From contig NZ_LT635477.1 of NCBI RefSeq assembly GCF_900120335.1, positions 1,302,001-1,366,000 on the forward strand: a DNA stretch of 64,000 nt. Reading direction: 5' to 3'. Under the pieces are notes generated by a model, which saw nothing but the letters and a program-made list of their open reading frames with translations, was not told the origin of the DNA and did not search any database. Position 1 is the stretch's first letter, and each line of letters begins with the position of its first letter. The position numbers were made by a program, and so were the translations under genes. This document shows positions 49,035 to 57,333 of the stretch, in pieces. This stretch comes from Helicobacter pylori. Lineage in GTDB: Bacteria; Campylobacterota; Campylobacteria; Campylobacterales; Helicobacteraceae.

Positions 49035-52012
49035 TAGCGATACTCCTCTATGTGTTTGGCTAAATTAAAGACGCTTTCTAACAAACCCTCATCGTTTATG
49101 ATTTTTCTTAAAGCGATTTTAAGGTTTTTTTCTTTTTGATTGTGCCCCACCCAACCATCTTTTTTATTACCCCTAATGCATGCGTCTATTTCTAGGGCTA
49201 AGGCTTCATTTTCATCTAAATTATCATAGAGGGTTTTTAAAGCGTTAGTGTTGATCTTTTTAGGGTAATTTTTATCTTCTTTATCAATAACTTTTTTGGC
49301 TAAGTCGTGGATTTGTTGCAAGTATTCCAAATAGGTTAATTTCTTTTCCCTAAACTGGTTGATCAAATCGTTTAAAAGCGAAGATAATTTTTCGTAATAC
49401 TTAGGGTCGCTCGCTTCTTTTTCTACAATGCGTTTTTTAGTGTTGTTAGCGATGCTTTCTGCCATAGAGCTTTCATTTTTAAACACTTGAGACAGCGCCT
49501 TATTAAAATCATTAACATTCATTTGGGCTAAAACTTCGCACAGCCCTTGATCTTCTATTTGGATTAGCGTCTCGCTATCCGTGGTTTTAATGTAAGCGTC
49601 TAAAATCCTACGCATCTCTTCGCTATAGCTTTTTAAATCCACGCTATCCCCACTACTCAAGCCAATCACTTTTTGTAAATGCCTATAAAATTCCGCTTCT
49701 TGTTTGATTTGTTGCGTTTCTTCTTTAGAATAAATGGGCTTTTCTAAATTGTTCAATTCCACAAACATTCTTAAAAACGCACCAACAAGCTGGTAAAACA
49801 ACCGCCTTTTTTGAGCGTTTTTTTCTAAATCGTTCCCACAAAAATAAGCGATATAATCCATTTCATCTTTTGGCTCTTTCACGCTTTCACAAAGCGATTT
49901 TAATTGATCTCTAGTTTCTTCTAATTTTTTTTTAATCTTTTGGGATTTGTCAGAGATAAACCCTTGAATGTCTTCTCTTTCATAGTTTTCAAACGCTTTA
50001 TTGGTGTAATCGCTGTGTGCTTCTTGTAAGCTATCAAATAAATCCTTATAGTCTATGATGCAACCAAAATCCTTATCTTCGCTATCTAGTCTGTTCACCC
50101 TACACACCGCTTGAAAAAGCCCATGATCTTGCATTTTCTTATCCATGTATAAATAAGTGAGGCTTGGTGCATCAAAACCGGTCAATAGCTTATCCACCAC
50201 GATCAATAGCTTCATTCTATTAGGCTCATTAATAAAACGCTCTTTAACTTTTTCTTCAAACTCTTTGATTTTATTAAGGGCTTTTTTCTCATCTTTTTCA
50301 TTAAAAAAGTTTTGCAGCATTTTGCAATAAGTGCGGTATTTGTAACTCTCTTCGCTCTCATCGCTCCCGCAATCTTTCAGATCAGCGATATTGGGTTCAT
50401 AGCTTGTGATCACAGCCACCTTATCCTTTAATTCTGTTTCTAAAAAGAGTTCAAAATACCGGCATGCGTTATACACGCTTTCAGCCACCAGCATGGCATT
50501 CCCCTTTTCACTCCTTAATCGTGGGAGTTTTGCCATATCCAATACAATATCTTGCACAATGCGAGCTAATCTGTCTTTAGTGGAAAAAACTTTTTGCAAA
50601 TTAACCCATTTCTTTTTAAGCTCTGTTTTAGCCGCCTCATTCAAGCCTTGGGTTTTTAATTCAAAATATTCATCCAGCTTTTCAGGGCTACTGACATATT
50701 GATCCACGCTTCTGGCTTCATAGTTTAAATCTAGCACCACCCTATCGCTAACGGCTTCATTAAATTTATAGCAATGGATATAATCCCCAAACACTTCCTG
50801 ACTTGTCTTTTTATCTTGTTTCAACAAAGGCGTGCCGCTAAAGGCGATAAAAATCGCATTAGGGAGCAGGCTTTTCATGGCGTTGTGCAATTTGCCGCTT
50901 TGGGTTCTGTGGCATTCATCTACTAAAACAATCCATTCTTTTAAAACAGGTTGCTTTTTTAAGTCTTCTAAGTCGTTGTCATCAAATTTATGCACAAGCG
51001 ATCCAACCAAAAATTCCTTATTTTCAAACAGCACGCTCAACAAATCCTTTTTGCTGTCGGCACGATAAAGATCCTCGCCTATTCCCAAAAACACGCCTTG
51101 AATTTGAGCGTCTAATTCCCTCCTGTCTGTAACGATTAAAATCCTTGGCTGTTGGATATTCATTTTTAGCCATTGAGCAAGCCACACCATAGTCAAGCTC
51201 TTACCGCTGCCTTGCGTGTGCCAGATAATCCCCCCTTCCTTTCTTTGGATAAATTCTTGCGTTTTTTTAATTGCAAAATATTGGTGGAACCGGGCGCATT
51301 TCTTTTGCCCCTTATCAAAAATCAAAAAATCATGGATAAATTCTAAAAACCTTTCTTTTTTTAAAAAGCATTCAATCGTCTCAAACAAATTTTTTAAAAC
51401 GCCCTCTTCTTTCCAAGAAAGGTAGTATTTTTCTTTAGTTTCTATGACGCCATACCTTAGCCCTTGACTTTCATTGCCCGCCATAACCAATTGGATCGTT
51501 TTAAAAAAATCTCTAATAAATTCTTTCTTCTGGTTGTCTAAATTTTGCCTAATACCGCTTTCTACGCTCACGCTGGATTTTTTCAATTCTAGCACCCCTA
51601 AAGCGATCCCATTAACGTAAAGCACTATGTCCGGTCGCTTCATGTTTGGCCCTTTAACGCTCACTTCTTCAGCCACGCTAAATTCATTCTTAGAAATGTC
51701 TTTCCAATCAATGAGATAAGTCGTTTGAGTGTTTTCATTCTGGCTTATTTTAGTTTGCACGCCATAAATTAAAAGCTCGTAAAATTGTTGATTCGCTTCG
51801 TATAAATCGTTTTTTAAAGCGCTATGGATTTTATGCTCAATTCTTTGCCACCTTTCATCATTGATTTTTTGATTTTTAATTAGCCATGCTTTCAAGCTTT
51901 CTTTATTGATGTTTTCATTATCGCTCTTTGTTAAATCCCCTAAATACGCATAGCCCATTGCTTTAAAAGTTTCTATGATTTGATTTTGAACTTCTCTTTC
52001 TGTTTTCATCAT
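49034..52012 (-). CDS. hsdR: Type I restriction enzyme R subunit
   Basis: This is a 992-residue HsdR. The N-terminal nuclease domain includes KRPDIVLYVNGIALGVLELK (Asp, Glu and Lys of PD-(D/E)XK near residue 130-147). The SF2 motor has Walker A HTQGSGKSLTMVWLAQWL, the DEAH-like VDECHRTQSGKLHNAM, and helicase motifs up to LFQAVCRVNRLD. A long helical C-terminus binds the methylase. It cuts DNA after translocation. It is divergent from hsdM across 66 bp and one base from the metallopeptidase. Confidence 0.93.
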   Translation of the reverse strand: MMKTEREVQNQIIETFKAMGYAYLGDLTKSDNENINKESLKAWLIKNQKINDERWQRIEHKIHSALKNDLYEANQQFYELLIYGVQTKISQNENTQTTYLIDWKDISKNEFSVAEEVSVKGPNMKRPDIVLYVNGIALGVLELKKSSVSVESGIRQNLDNQKKEFIRDFFKTIQLVMAGNESQGLRYGVIETKEKYYLSWKEEGVLKNLFETIECFLKKERFLEFIHDFLIFDKGQKKCARFHQYFAIKKTQEFIQRKEGGIIWHTQGSGKSLTMVWLAQWLKMNIQQPRILIVTDRRELDAQIQGVFLGIGEDLYRADSKKDLLSVLFENKEFLVGSLVHKFDDNDLEDLKKQPVLKEWIVLVDECHRTQSGKLHNAMKSLLPNAIFIAFSGTPLLKQDKKTSQEVFGDYIHCYKFNEAVSDRVVLDLNYEARSVDQYVSSPEKLDEYFELKTQGLNEAAKTELKKKWVNLQKVFSTKDRLARIVQDIVLDMAKLPRLRSEKGNAMLVAESVYNACRYFELFLETELKDKVAVITSYEPNIADLKDCGSDESEESYKYRTYCKMLQNFFNEKDEKKALNKIKEFEEKVKERFINEPNRMKLLIVVDKLLTGFDAPSLTYLYMDKKMQDHGLFQAVCRVNRLDSEDKDFGCIIDYKDLFDSLQEAHSDYTNKAFENYEREDIQGFISDKSQKIKKKLEETRDQLKSLCESVKEPKDEMDYIAYFCGNDLEKNAQKRRLFYQLVGAFLRMFVELNNLEKPIYSKEETQQIKQEAEFYRHLQKVIGLSSGDSVDLKSYSEEMRRILDAYIKTTDSETLIQIEDQGLCEVLAQMNVNDFNKALSQVFKNESSMAESIANNTKKRIVEKEASDPKYYEKLSSLLNDLINQFREKKLTYLEYLQQIHDLAKKVIDKEDKNYPKKINTNALKTLYDNLDENEALALEIDACIRGNKKDGWVGHNQKEKNLKIALRKIINDEGLLESVFNLAKHIEEYR

Positions 52013-52078
52013 AAACCCCCTAAGAACGCTTTTTACCGCTTTATATTATAATCCTAAAAACAAAATAGGGCGGTTAAA

Positions 52079-54533
52079 ATGGCGATCAAAAAAAGCGAAT
52101 TGTATAGCTCTTTATGGGCTGGAGCGGATAGTTTGAGGGGCGGAATGGATGCGAGCGAGTATAAAAACTATGTTTTGAACCTGCTTTTTTTAAAATACAT
52201 CAGCGATAAAGCCAGAAACAATAACTTTAGCGAAATAGAAGTGCCACAAGGGTGTTTTTATGAAGACATTCTCGCTTTAGAGGGCGATAAGGAAATAGGC
52301 GACAAGCTCAATAAAATCATCGCCAAGATCGCAGAGCAAAACGACTTAAAAGGCGTGATTGACAGCGTGGATTTTAACGATAACACTAAGCTAGGAGAGG
52401 GTAAAGCGATGATGGACACCCTTTCTAATCTGGTTAAAATCTTTGCGGATTTGAGTTTGGGCGCGCATGGGGCTTTAGACGATGATTTACTGGGCGATGC
52501 ATACGAAATATTTAATGCGCCATTTCGCCAGCGAATCCGGTAAATCCAAAGGGCAGTTTTACACCCCTAGCGAAGTTTCGCTTTTGTTATCCCTTTTGCT
52601 TGGCATTAATGAAAACACCAGGCAGGATAAAAGCATCTATGATCCCACTTGCGGGAGCGGTTCGTTATTACTAAAAGCTTCTAGCTTGGCCGGCAAAAAC
52701 GGCTTAACTATCTATGGTCAAGAAAAAGACATTTCCACAACAGCCCTTTGTAAAATGAATATGATCTTACACAATAGCGCTGATGCTGATATTGCTAAAG
52801 GGGGTTCTAGCACCCTTTCTAACCCCCTTTTTACTACTGAAAATGGCATGCTAAAAACCTTTGATTATGTTGTGGCTAACCCTCCCTTTAGCTTGAAAAA
52901 CTGGACTGACGGGCTAAGCATAGACCCTAAAAGCAAGCAAGTCATTAACGATCATTTCAATCGTTTTGAAGACGGCACACCCCCTGAAAAAAATGGCGAT
53001 TTCGCTTTTTTGCTCCATATCATCAAATCCTTAAAAAACACAGGCAAAGGGGCAGTGATTTTACCTCATGGGGTGCTATTTAGGGGGAACGCTGAAAGCG
53101 TAATTAGAAAAAATCTTTTAATGAAAGGCTATATTAAAGGCGTGATAGGCCTAGCCCCTAATCTTTTTTATGGCACTTCCATTCCTGCATGCGTGATTGT
53201 TTTAGACAAAGAAAACGCGCATGCCAGAAAGGGCGTTTTTATGATCGATGCGAGCAAGGATTTTAAAAAAGACGGCAATAAAAACCGCTTGAGGGATCAA
53301 GATGTCCAAAAAATGATAGACACTTTTAACGCTTTAAAAGAAATCCCTCATTATTCCAAAATGGTGAGCCTAGAAGAAATTAGCGCTAACGACTATAACT
53401 TGAATATCCCACGCTACATTACCGCCAAACCAGAATCAGAGAAAGACTTGTTCGCATTAATTAACAGCCACAAGGCCAGTTATTTGCCCAAAAACGAAAT
53501 AAAAGCCTACGCCCCTTATTTTCAAGTGTTTAAAGAGCTTAAAAACACGCTGTTTAAAAAGAGCGATAAAGAGGGTTATTACGCTTTAAAAACAGAATGC
53601 GAAAACATTAAAGAATTAATCATTCAAAGCTCAGAATACCAAACCTTCCACGCTTCTGTTTTAAGCGCTTTTGACCGATTGGATTTATTTGAAACTTTTA
53701 ATGATTTAGAGCCAGGTTTTAACCCAAAAACCCTAATAGAGAGCGTTTGTTCAAGGGTTTTAAAAGAATTTGAAAAGGGTGAAATTTTAGACAAATACGG
53801 CGTGTATCAGCTCTTTAAAGATTACTACAACGAAGTCTTGCAAGACGACTGGTTTCTTCTTTCATTCAATGGCTTTATAAGCGCTAAAAATTTAAGGAAA
53901 TTAACCCCCCTAAAAGACAAAAACAAAAAAGCCAATTATTTAGAGGAGCCGGATTTTGTCATTCAAAAAACCTACTACAAAAGCGATCTAATCCCTAAAA
54001 ACTTGATCAAACAACGCTTTTTTGAAAAAGAAACAAAAGAATTAGAAGAATTAGAAAACGCCCTCAATGAAAAAGAAGCTCTTTTAGATGAATTTATAGA
54101 GGAGCATTCTAACGAAGAGGGGCTTTTTGATGAGTTGAAAATCAATGAAAGCGTTTTGAAAAAAGAGCTAAAAAACGCCACCGATTCAGAAGATAAAAAA
54201 ATCCTAAAAACCGCTTTAGCATTGCTAGAAGCTAAAAACAAGGCGCTAAAAATGAAAAATAAAGCCCATGAGGAGCTGGAATTAAAAGCGTTCCACCAAT
54301 ATAAAAACTTAAAACTAGGCGAAATTAAGGATCTCATCATCAAAGACAAATGGCTTAAGAGCCTAAAAAACGCCCTAGAAAACAAGATCCAAAAACGCAT
54401 CAACGCTTTTATTAGCGCCCTTAATACAATCATTTCAAGCTATTCTAACAGCTTGTTAGAACTAGACAAAGAAGTCAAAGAGAGCGAATCAAAAGTTTTA
54501 GAGCATTTAAAAGATTTGGGGTTAATGGGGTGA
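52079..54533 (+). pseudogene. hsdM: Type I methyltransferase M subunit, frameshifted
   Basis: Two overlapping frames make up one HsdM. Codons 1-143 (52079 to about 52507) hold the N-terminal helical domain, ending LSLGAHGALDDDLLGDAYE; that frame then runs out of register to a stop at 52543. The rest continues one base over from about 52509 (YLMRHFASESGKSKGQFYTP) to 54533, with SAM motif I DPTCGSGSLLLKAS and motif IV VANPPFSLKNW. A C-terminal extension of about 350 residues is rich in coiled coil. One extra A in GAAATATTT (52506-52508) versus GAATATTT accounts for the break. The run of only three A is not a typical phase-variation tract. As read, the type I system lacks methylase and restriction activity. 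Confidence 0.85.
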
Positions 54534-54540
54534 TAAACGC

Positions 54541-55728
54541 ATGGACGCATTAATGCTGCCCTTAAATTGGCAAAGAGTGAGACTTGGGGATATTGGCAAA
54601 CCATGCATGTGTAAAAGAGTTATGAAACATCAAACAACACCATATGGCGAAATTCCATTCTATAAAATAGGCACATTTGGCAATACTGCTGATGCCTTTA
54701 TTTCAAAAAAGCTATTTTTAGAATACAAAACAAAATATTCTTTTCCAAAAAAAGGCGATATTTTAATTTCTGCTTCCGGAACTATTGGTAGGGCAGTCAT
54801 TTATGACGGAAAACCCGCTTATTTTCAAGACTCAAATATTGTTTGGATTGACAACGATGAAACATTAGTAAAAAATGATTTTTTATTTTATGCTTATTCT
54901 AATATTAAATGGAATACAGAGCATACAACTATCTTAAGGCTTTATAATGATAATTTTAGAAACACTTTAATCCCCCTACCCCCTCTAAACGAACAAGCCG
55001 CTATCGCTAATATTTTAAGCGATGTGGATCGTTATCTTTATTCTTTAGACGCCCTCATTCTTAAAAAAGAAAGCGTTAAAAAAGCTTTAAGCTTTGAACT
55101 ATTGAGCCAAAGAAAACGCTTGAAAGGCTTCAATCAAGCTTGGCAAAAAGTAAGGCTTGGGGATATTGCCGAGATTAAAAGGGGAGCATCGCCTAGACCT
55201 ATTGAAAATCCTAAATGGTTTTGTGCTAATTCTAATGTAGGGTGGGTAAGAATTTCAGACATTTCAAAAAATAGCCGTTTTCTATACAAAACAGCCCAAA
55301 AACTTTCTAAAAAAGGCATTGAAAAAAGCAGGTTTGTTAAACAAAATAGTTTGATTATGAGCATGTGCGCGACAATTGGTAAGCCTATTATCACTAAAAT
55401 TGATACTTGTATTCATGATGGTTTTGTAGTTTTTGAAAATCCAAAAACAGACTTAAATTACTTATATTATTTTTTATGTTATATAGAAAAAGAATGGCTA
55501 GAAAGTGGGCAACAAGGCTCACAAGTAAATTTAAATGTAGATTTAATTAAAAATAAAGAAGTTTTCTGCCCTAAAGATTTAAACGAACAAGCCGCTATCG
55601 CTAACGTTTTAAGCGGTTTGGATAGTGAAATCATTAGCCTTAAAAACAAAAAACGCCAATTTGAAAACGTCAAAAAAGCTTTAAACCACGATTTAATGAG
55701 CGCTAAAATCAGGGTTTTAAAAAAATAA
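54541..55728 (+). CDS. hsdS: Type I specificity subunit
   Basis: This 395-residue HsdS has two target-recognition domains. The first begins WQRVRLGDIGKPCMCKRVM and the second WQKVRLGDIAEIKRGASPRP. Each is followed by a helical spacer with the same LNEQAAIAN motif (about 149-157 and 347-355) and an amphipathic helix. The two halves bind the two parts of a bipartite target. It starts 7 bp after hsdM. Identical 25-bp DNA stretches encode the LNEQAAIAN motif in both halves, a substrate for recombination that can swap domains. It is intact although hsdM is not. Confidence 0.92.
   Translation: MDALMLPLNWQRVRLGDIGKPCMCKRVMKHQTTPYGEIPFYKIGTFGNTADAFISKKLFLEYKTKYSFPKKGDILISASGTIGRAVIYDGKPAYFQDSNIVWIDNDETLVKNDFLFYAYSNIKWNTEHTTILRLYNDNFRNTLIPLPPLNEQAAIANILSDVDRYLYSLDALILKKESVKKALSFELLSQRKRLKGFNQAWQKVRLGDIAEIKRGASPRPIENPKWFCANSNVGWVRISDISKNSRFLYKTAQKLSKKGIEKSRFVKQNSLIMSMCATIGKPIITKIDTCIHDGFVVFENPKTDLNYLYYFLCYIEKEWLESGQQGSQVNLNVDLIKNKEVFCPKDLNEQAAIANVLSGLDSEIISLKNKKRQFENVKKALNHDLMSAKIRVLKK
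54986..55010 (+). repeat. 25-bp internal repeat in hsdS, first copy
   Basis: The sequence starting TAAACGAACAAGCCGCTATC is identical to 55580-55604 and encodes the conserved LNEQAAIAN helix. Confidence 0.85.
55580..55604 (+). repeat. 25-bp internal repeat in hsdS, second copy
   Basis: This is the identical partner of 54986-55010. Unequal recombination between the two would delete the second recognition domain, and exchange with other S genes would swap it. Confidence 0.85.
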
Positions 55729-55809
55729 ACGCCCCAAAAGTCAAGGGCAAACCCGCTTCTTAAAGGAAACCCCTAAGCTTTTAAACTCAGGGGAACGCTC
55801 TTAGAAAAA

Positions 55810-55902
55810 TCAGCGTTTCACAGAAACGATCACTTTAAGCCCCAAAAAAGCAAACTCAAAGTATAATGATCTCCAAGAGCGTTTGCCATTTTTGTGTTTC
55901 AT
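55810..55902 (-). CDS. aapA3: AapA-family toxin peptide, unit 1 (AapA3-like)
   Basis: This 30-residue peptide begins [10 protein letters not shown] and ends [11 protein letters not shown] basic N-terminus, a hydrophobic amphipathic middle and a Lys-Arg end are the AapA toxin pattern, and the match to AapA3 as I remember it is close. These toxins act on the inner membrane. AAGGAG (55914-55909) lies six bases upstream. The mRNA should start near 55984 from the minus-strand -10 box TAAAAT (55996-55991). It would carry the GCCCCATAA hairpin in its leader and end at the hairpin near 55770-55735. The antisense IsoA RNA starts inside the frame. Confidence 0.85.
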   Translation of the reverse strand: MKHKNGKRSWRSLYFEFAFLGLKVIVSVKR

Positions 55903-55953
55903 GGCATGCTCCTTACAAGGTTGGTCTGCCCCATAATGCGAACTTATGGGGCG
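55874..55953 (+). ncRNA. isoA3: IsoA-type antisense antitoxin RNA, unit 1
   Basis: A perfect TATAAT at 55862-55867 on the plus strand lies within the toxin frame and points across its start codon and ribosome-binding site. A start about seven bases later and an end after the hairpin GCCCCATAA/TTATGGGGC (55928-55952) give about 80 nt, the size known for IsoA1. It would mask toxin translation by base-pairing. Ends are predicted, not seen. Confidence 0.7.
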
Positions 55954-56127
55954 TGATGAAATCCTACAACAAACCCCCTTAAAACTTCTCATTTTACAAA
56001 CGCTAAAACAAGATTAAAAAATTGAATGAAAAGATAGAAAAATGAAACGCCCCAAAAGTCAAGGGCAAACCCGCTTTTTAAAGGAAACCCCTAAGCTTTT
56101 CAACTCAGGGGAACTTTGGCTAACACA

Positions 56128-56220
56128 TTACTTTTCTATAGAAAAGACCACTTTAAACCCCTTAAAAGAGATTTTAATGTATAATACTAGCCAAGAGTTT
56201 TTATCATGTCTTCTTCGCAT
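56128..56220 (-). CDS. AapA-family toxin peptide, unit 2 (divergent)
   Basis: This is a 30-residue peptide beginning MRRRHDKNSWLVLYIKISFK and ending in KVVFSIEK. It keeps the AapA layout (basic start, NSW, LY, KISF, KVV), closer to AapA1-type cores than to units 1 and 3. AAAGGA lies seven bases upstream of the ATG. The leader hairpin and the minus-strand -10 TAAAAT (56310-56305) are conserved. The C-terminal Glu-Lys replaces the usual Lys-Arg. Confidence 0.75.
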   Translation of the reverse strand: MRRRHDKNSWLVLYIKISFKGFKVVFSIEK

Positions 56221-56267
56221 GATAAATCCTTTCAAGGTAGTTTGCCCCATATCGTAACTATGGGGCG
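56192..56267 (+). ncRNA. IsoA-type antisense RNA, unit 2
   Basis: TATAAT at 56180-56185 lies in the same relative place as in unit 1. The predicted RNA runs through the toxin start and ends after the hairpin GCCCCATA/TATGGGGC (56244-56266). Because the toxin sequence differs, pairing should be specific to this unit. Confidence 0.62.
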
Positions 56268-56440
56268 TGATGAAATCCTACAACAAACCCCCTTAAAACT
56301 TTTAATTTTACAAACGCTAAAATAAGATTAAAAAATTGAATGAAAAGATAAAAAAATAAAACGCCCCAAAAGTCAAGGGCAAACCCACTTCACAAGGAAA
56401 CCCCTAAGCTTTTCAACTCAGGGGAACGCTCTTAGAAAAA

Positions 56441-56533
56441 TCAGCGTTTCACAGAAACGATCACTTTAAGCCCCAAAAAAGCAAACTCAAAGTATAATGA
56501 TCTCCAAGAGCGTTTGTTATGTGTCTTTGGCAT
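56441..56533 (-). CDS. AapA-family toxin peptide, unit 3
   Basis: This is a 30-residue peptide beginning [10 protein letters not shown] and then identical to unit 1 through to VIVSVKR. Only the N-terminal codons differ. AAGGAG lies six bases upstream. The toxin promoter differs: where units 1 and 2 have a TAAAAT -10 box, this unit reads ATTAGATG on the minus strand (near 56615), so transcription may be weak or use another start. Confidence 0.78.
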   Translation of the reverse strand: MPKTHNKRSWRSLYFEFAFLGLKVIVSVKR

Positions 56534-56579
56534 AACATGCTCCTTTATGTGGTTTGCCCCATATCGTAACTATGGGGCG
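56505..56579 (+). ncRNA. IsoA-type antisense RNA, unit 3
   Basis: TATAAT at 56493-56498 and the hairpin GCCCCATA/TATGGGGC (56556-56578) define a predicted RNA of about 75 nt. It starts in sequence identical to unit 1 but crosses a different toxin start region. Confidence 0.62.
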
Positions 56580-56683
56580 TGATGAAATCCTACAACAAAC
56601 CCCCTTAAAATCTCATCTAATCAAACACAAGGCGTTTTTAAAACATTTAAAGAATGAGTATTATTAAGCGGCATTGTTTAAAA

Positions 56684-57310
56684 CTAATGCTTCAAACAAT
56701 CTTCAAACAAGTATTGATGCTCGCCAGGTAAAGCGTCAAATAAGGCTTTGGCTAAATCTTGCATTTCTTTTAAGGCTTTATTACTGCTTCTTAAAGTCAA
56801 TAAATTTTGCAAGCTCCTAGCGTTAATGCTATAAGCTAAATGCGTTTTATAGCTTTCAGGCATGGCGTATTTGGCTAAATCGTTTTTAATGTTATGCTCG
56901 CTCAATAAAACCCTGAGATTTTCCAAAGCTAAAACGCTCATTTCATTCACTTTTTCATTATCTACAAAAACTAAAAACTCTTTAGCTCTTTCTAAATTCG
57001 TTTCATTAAGGGGCAAAAAGCTCTCCACTTCTTTCAATTCCCTTAAAGTGTAACGGCTTGATTTCACGCTCAAGCTCGCTATTCTATGCCGGCTCAATTC
57101 TTGCAACGCCCCCCTGCTCAAACCCTTGATTTCAAAATTGTAATAAAGATGCTCTAAAGTGGAAGAATGCCTGAAAATATTCCCCACCCTGTGGATCAAA
57201 TCCTTATCCTTACAACCTCCATTATCGCTGTATTCAAAACTCTGCCAGCAAGTGCGGATCGCTTGGCTCGCAATGTCTAAAGGGGTGTAATGCTTACAAA
57301 TCACTTCCAT
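56684..57310 (-). CDS. thyX: Flavin-dependent thymidylate synthase
   Basis: This 208-residue ThyX uses FAD and methylene-tetrahydrofolate to methylate dUMP. The diagnostic RHRxxSxxxxSxRY motif reads SRHRIASLSVKSSRYTLREL (about 79-98). H. pylori has no ThyA, so this gene is essential. It follows glmS by 23 bp on the minus strand. Confidence 0.94.
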   Translation of the reverse strand: MEVICKHYTPLDIASQAIRTCWQSFEYSDNGGCKDKDLIHRVGNIFRHSSTLEHLYYNFEIKGLSRGALQELSRHRIASLSVKSSRYTLRELKEVESFLPLNETNLERAKEFLVFVDNEKVNEMSVLALENLRVLLSEHNIKNDLAKYAMPESYKTHLAYSINARSLQNLLTLRSSNKALKEMQDLAKALFDALPGEHQYLFEDCLKH

Positions 57311-57333
57311 TATTTGACTCCTAATATCGCTTT

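Larger units (their letters stand above)
55729..56620. repeat. Three tandem units of about 315 bp (toxin-antitoxin array)
   Basis: Units begin at 55729, 56047 and 56361 with the same ACGCCCCAAAAGTCAAGGGC. They share the CCCCTAAGCTTTT-CTCAGGGG hairpin, a 30-codon minus-strand frame, an inward TATAAT on the plus strand, the GCCCCAT...ATGGGGC hairpin and a common block from GTGATGAAATCCTAC to CCCCCTTAAAA. The third unit ends near 56612 and loses the last part of the repeat. Confidence 0.9.

Noticed and set aside
56042..56257. A 71-codon plus-strand frame across toxin-antitoxin unit 2
   Set aside because: It runs through the terminator, the antisense RNA and the hairpin of the unit and is not preserved in units 1 and 3.
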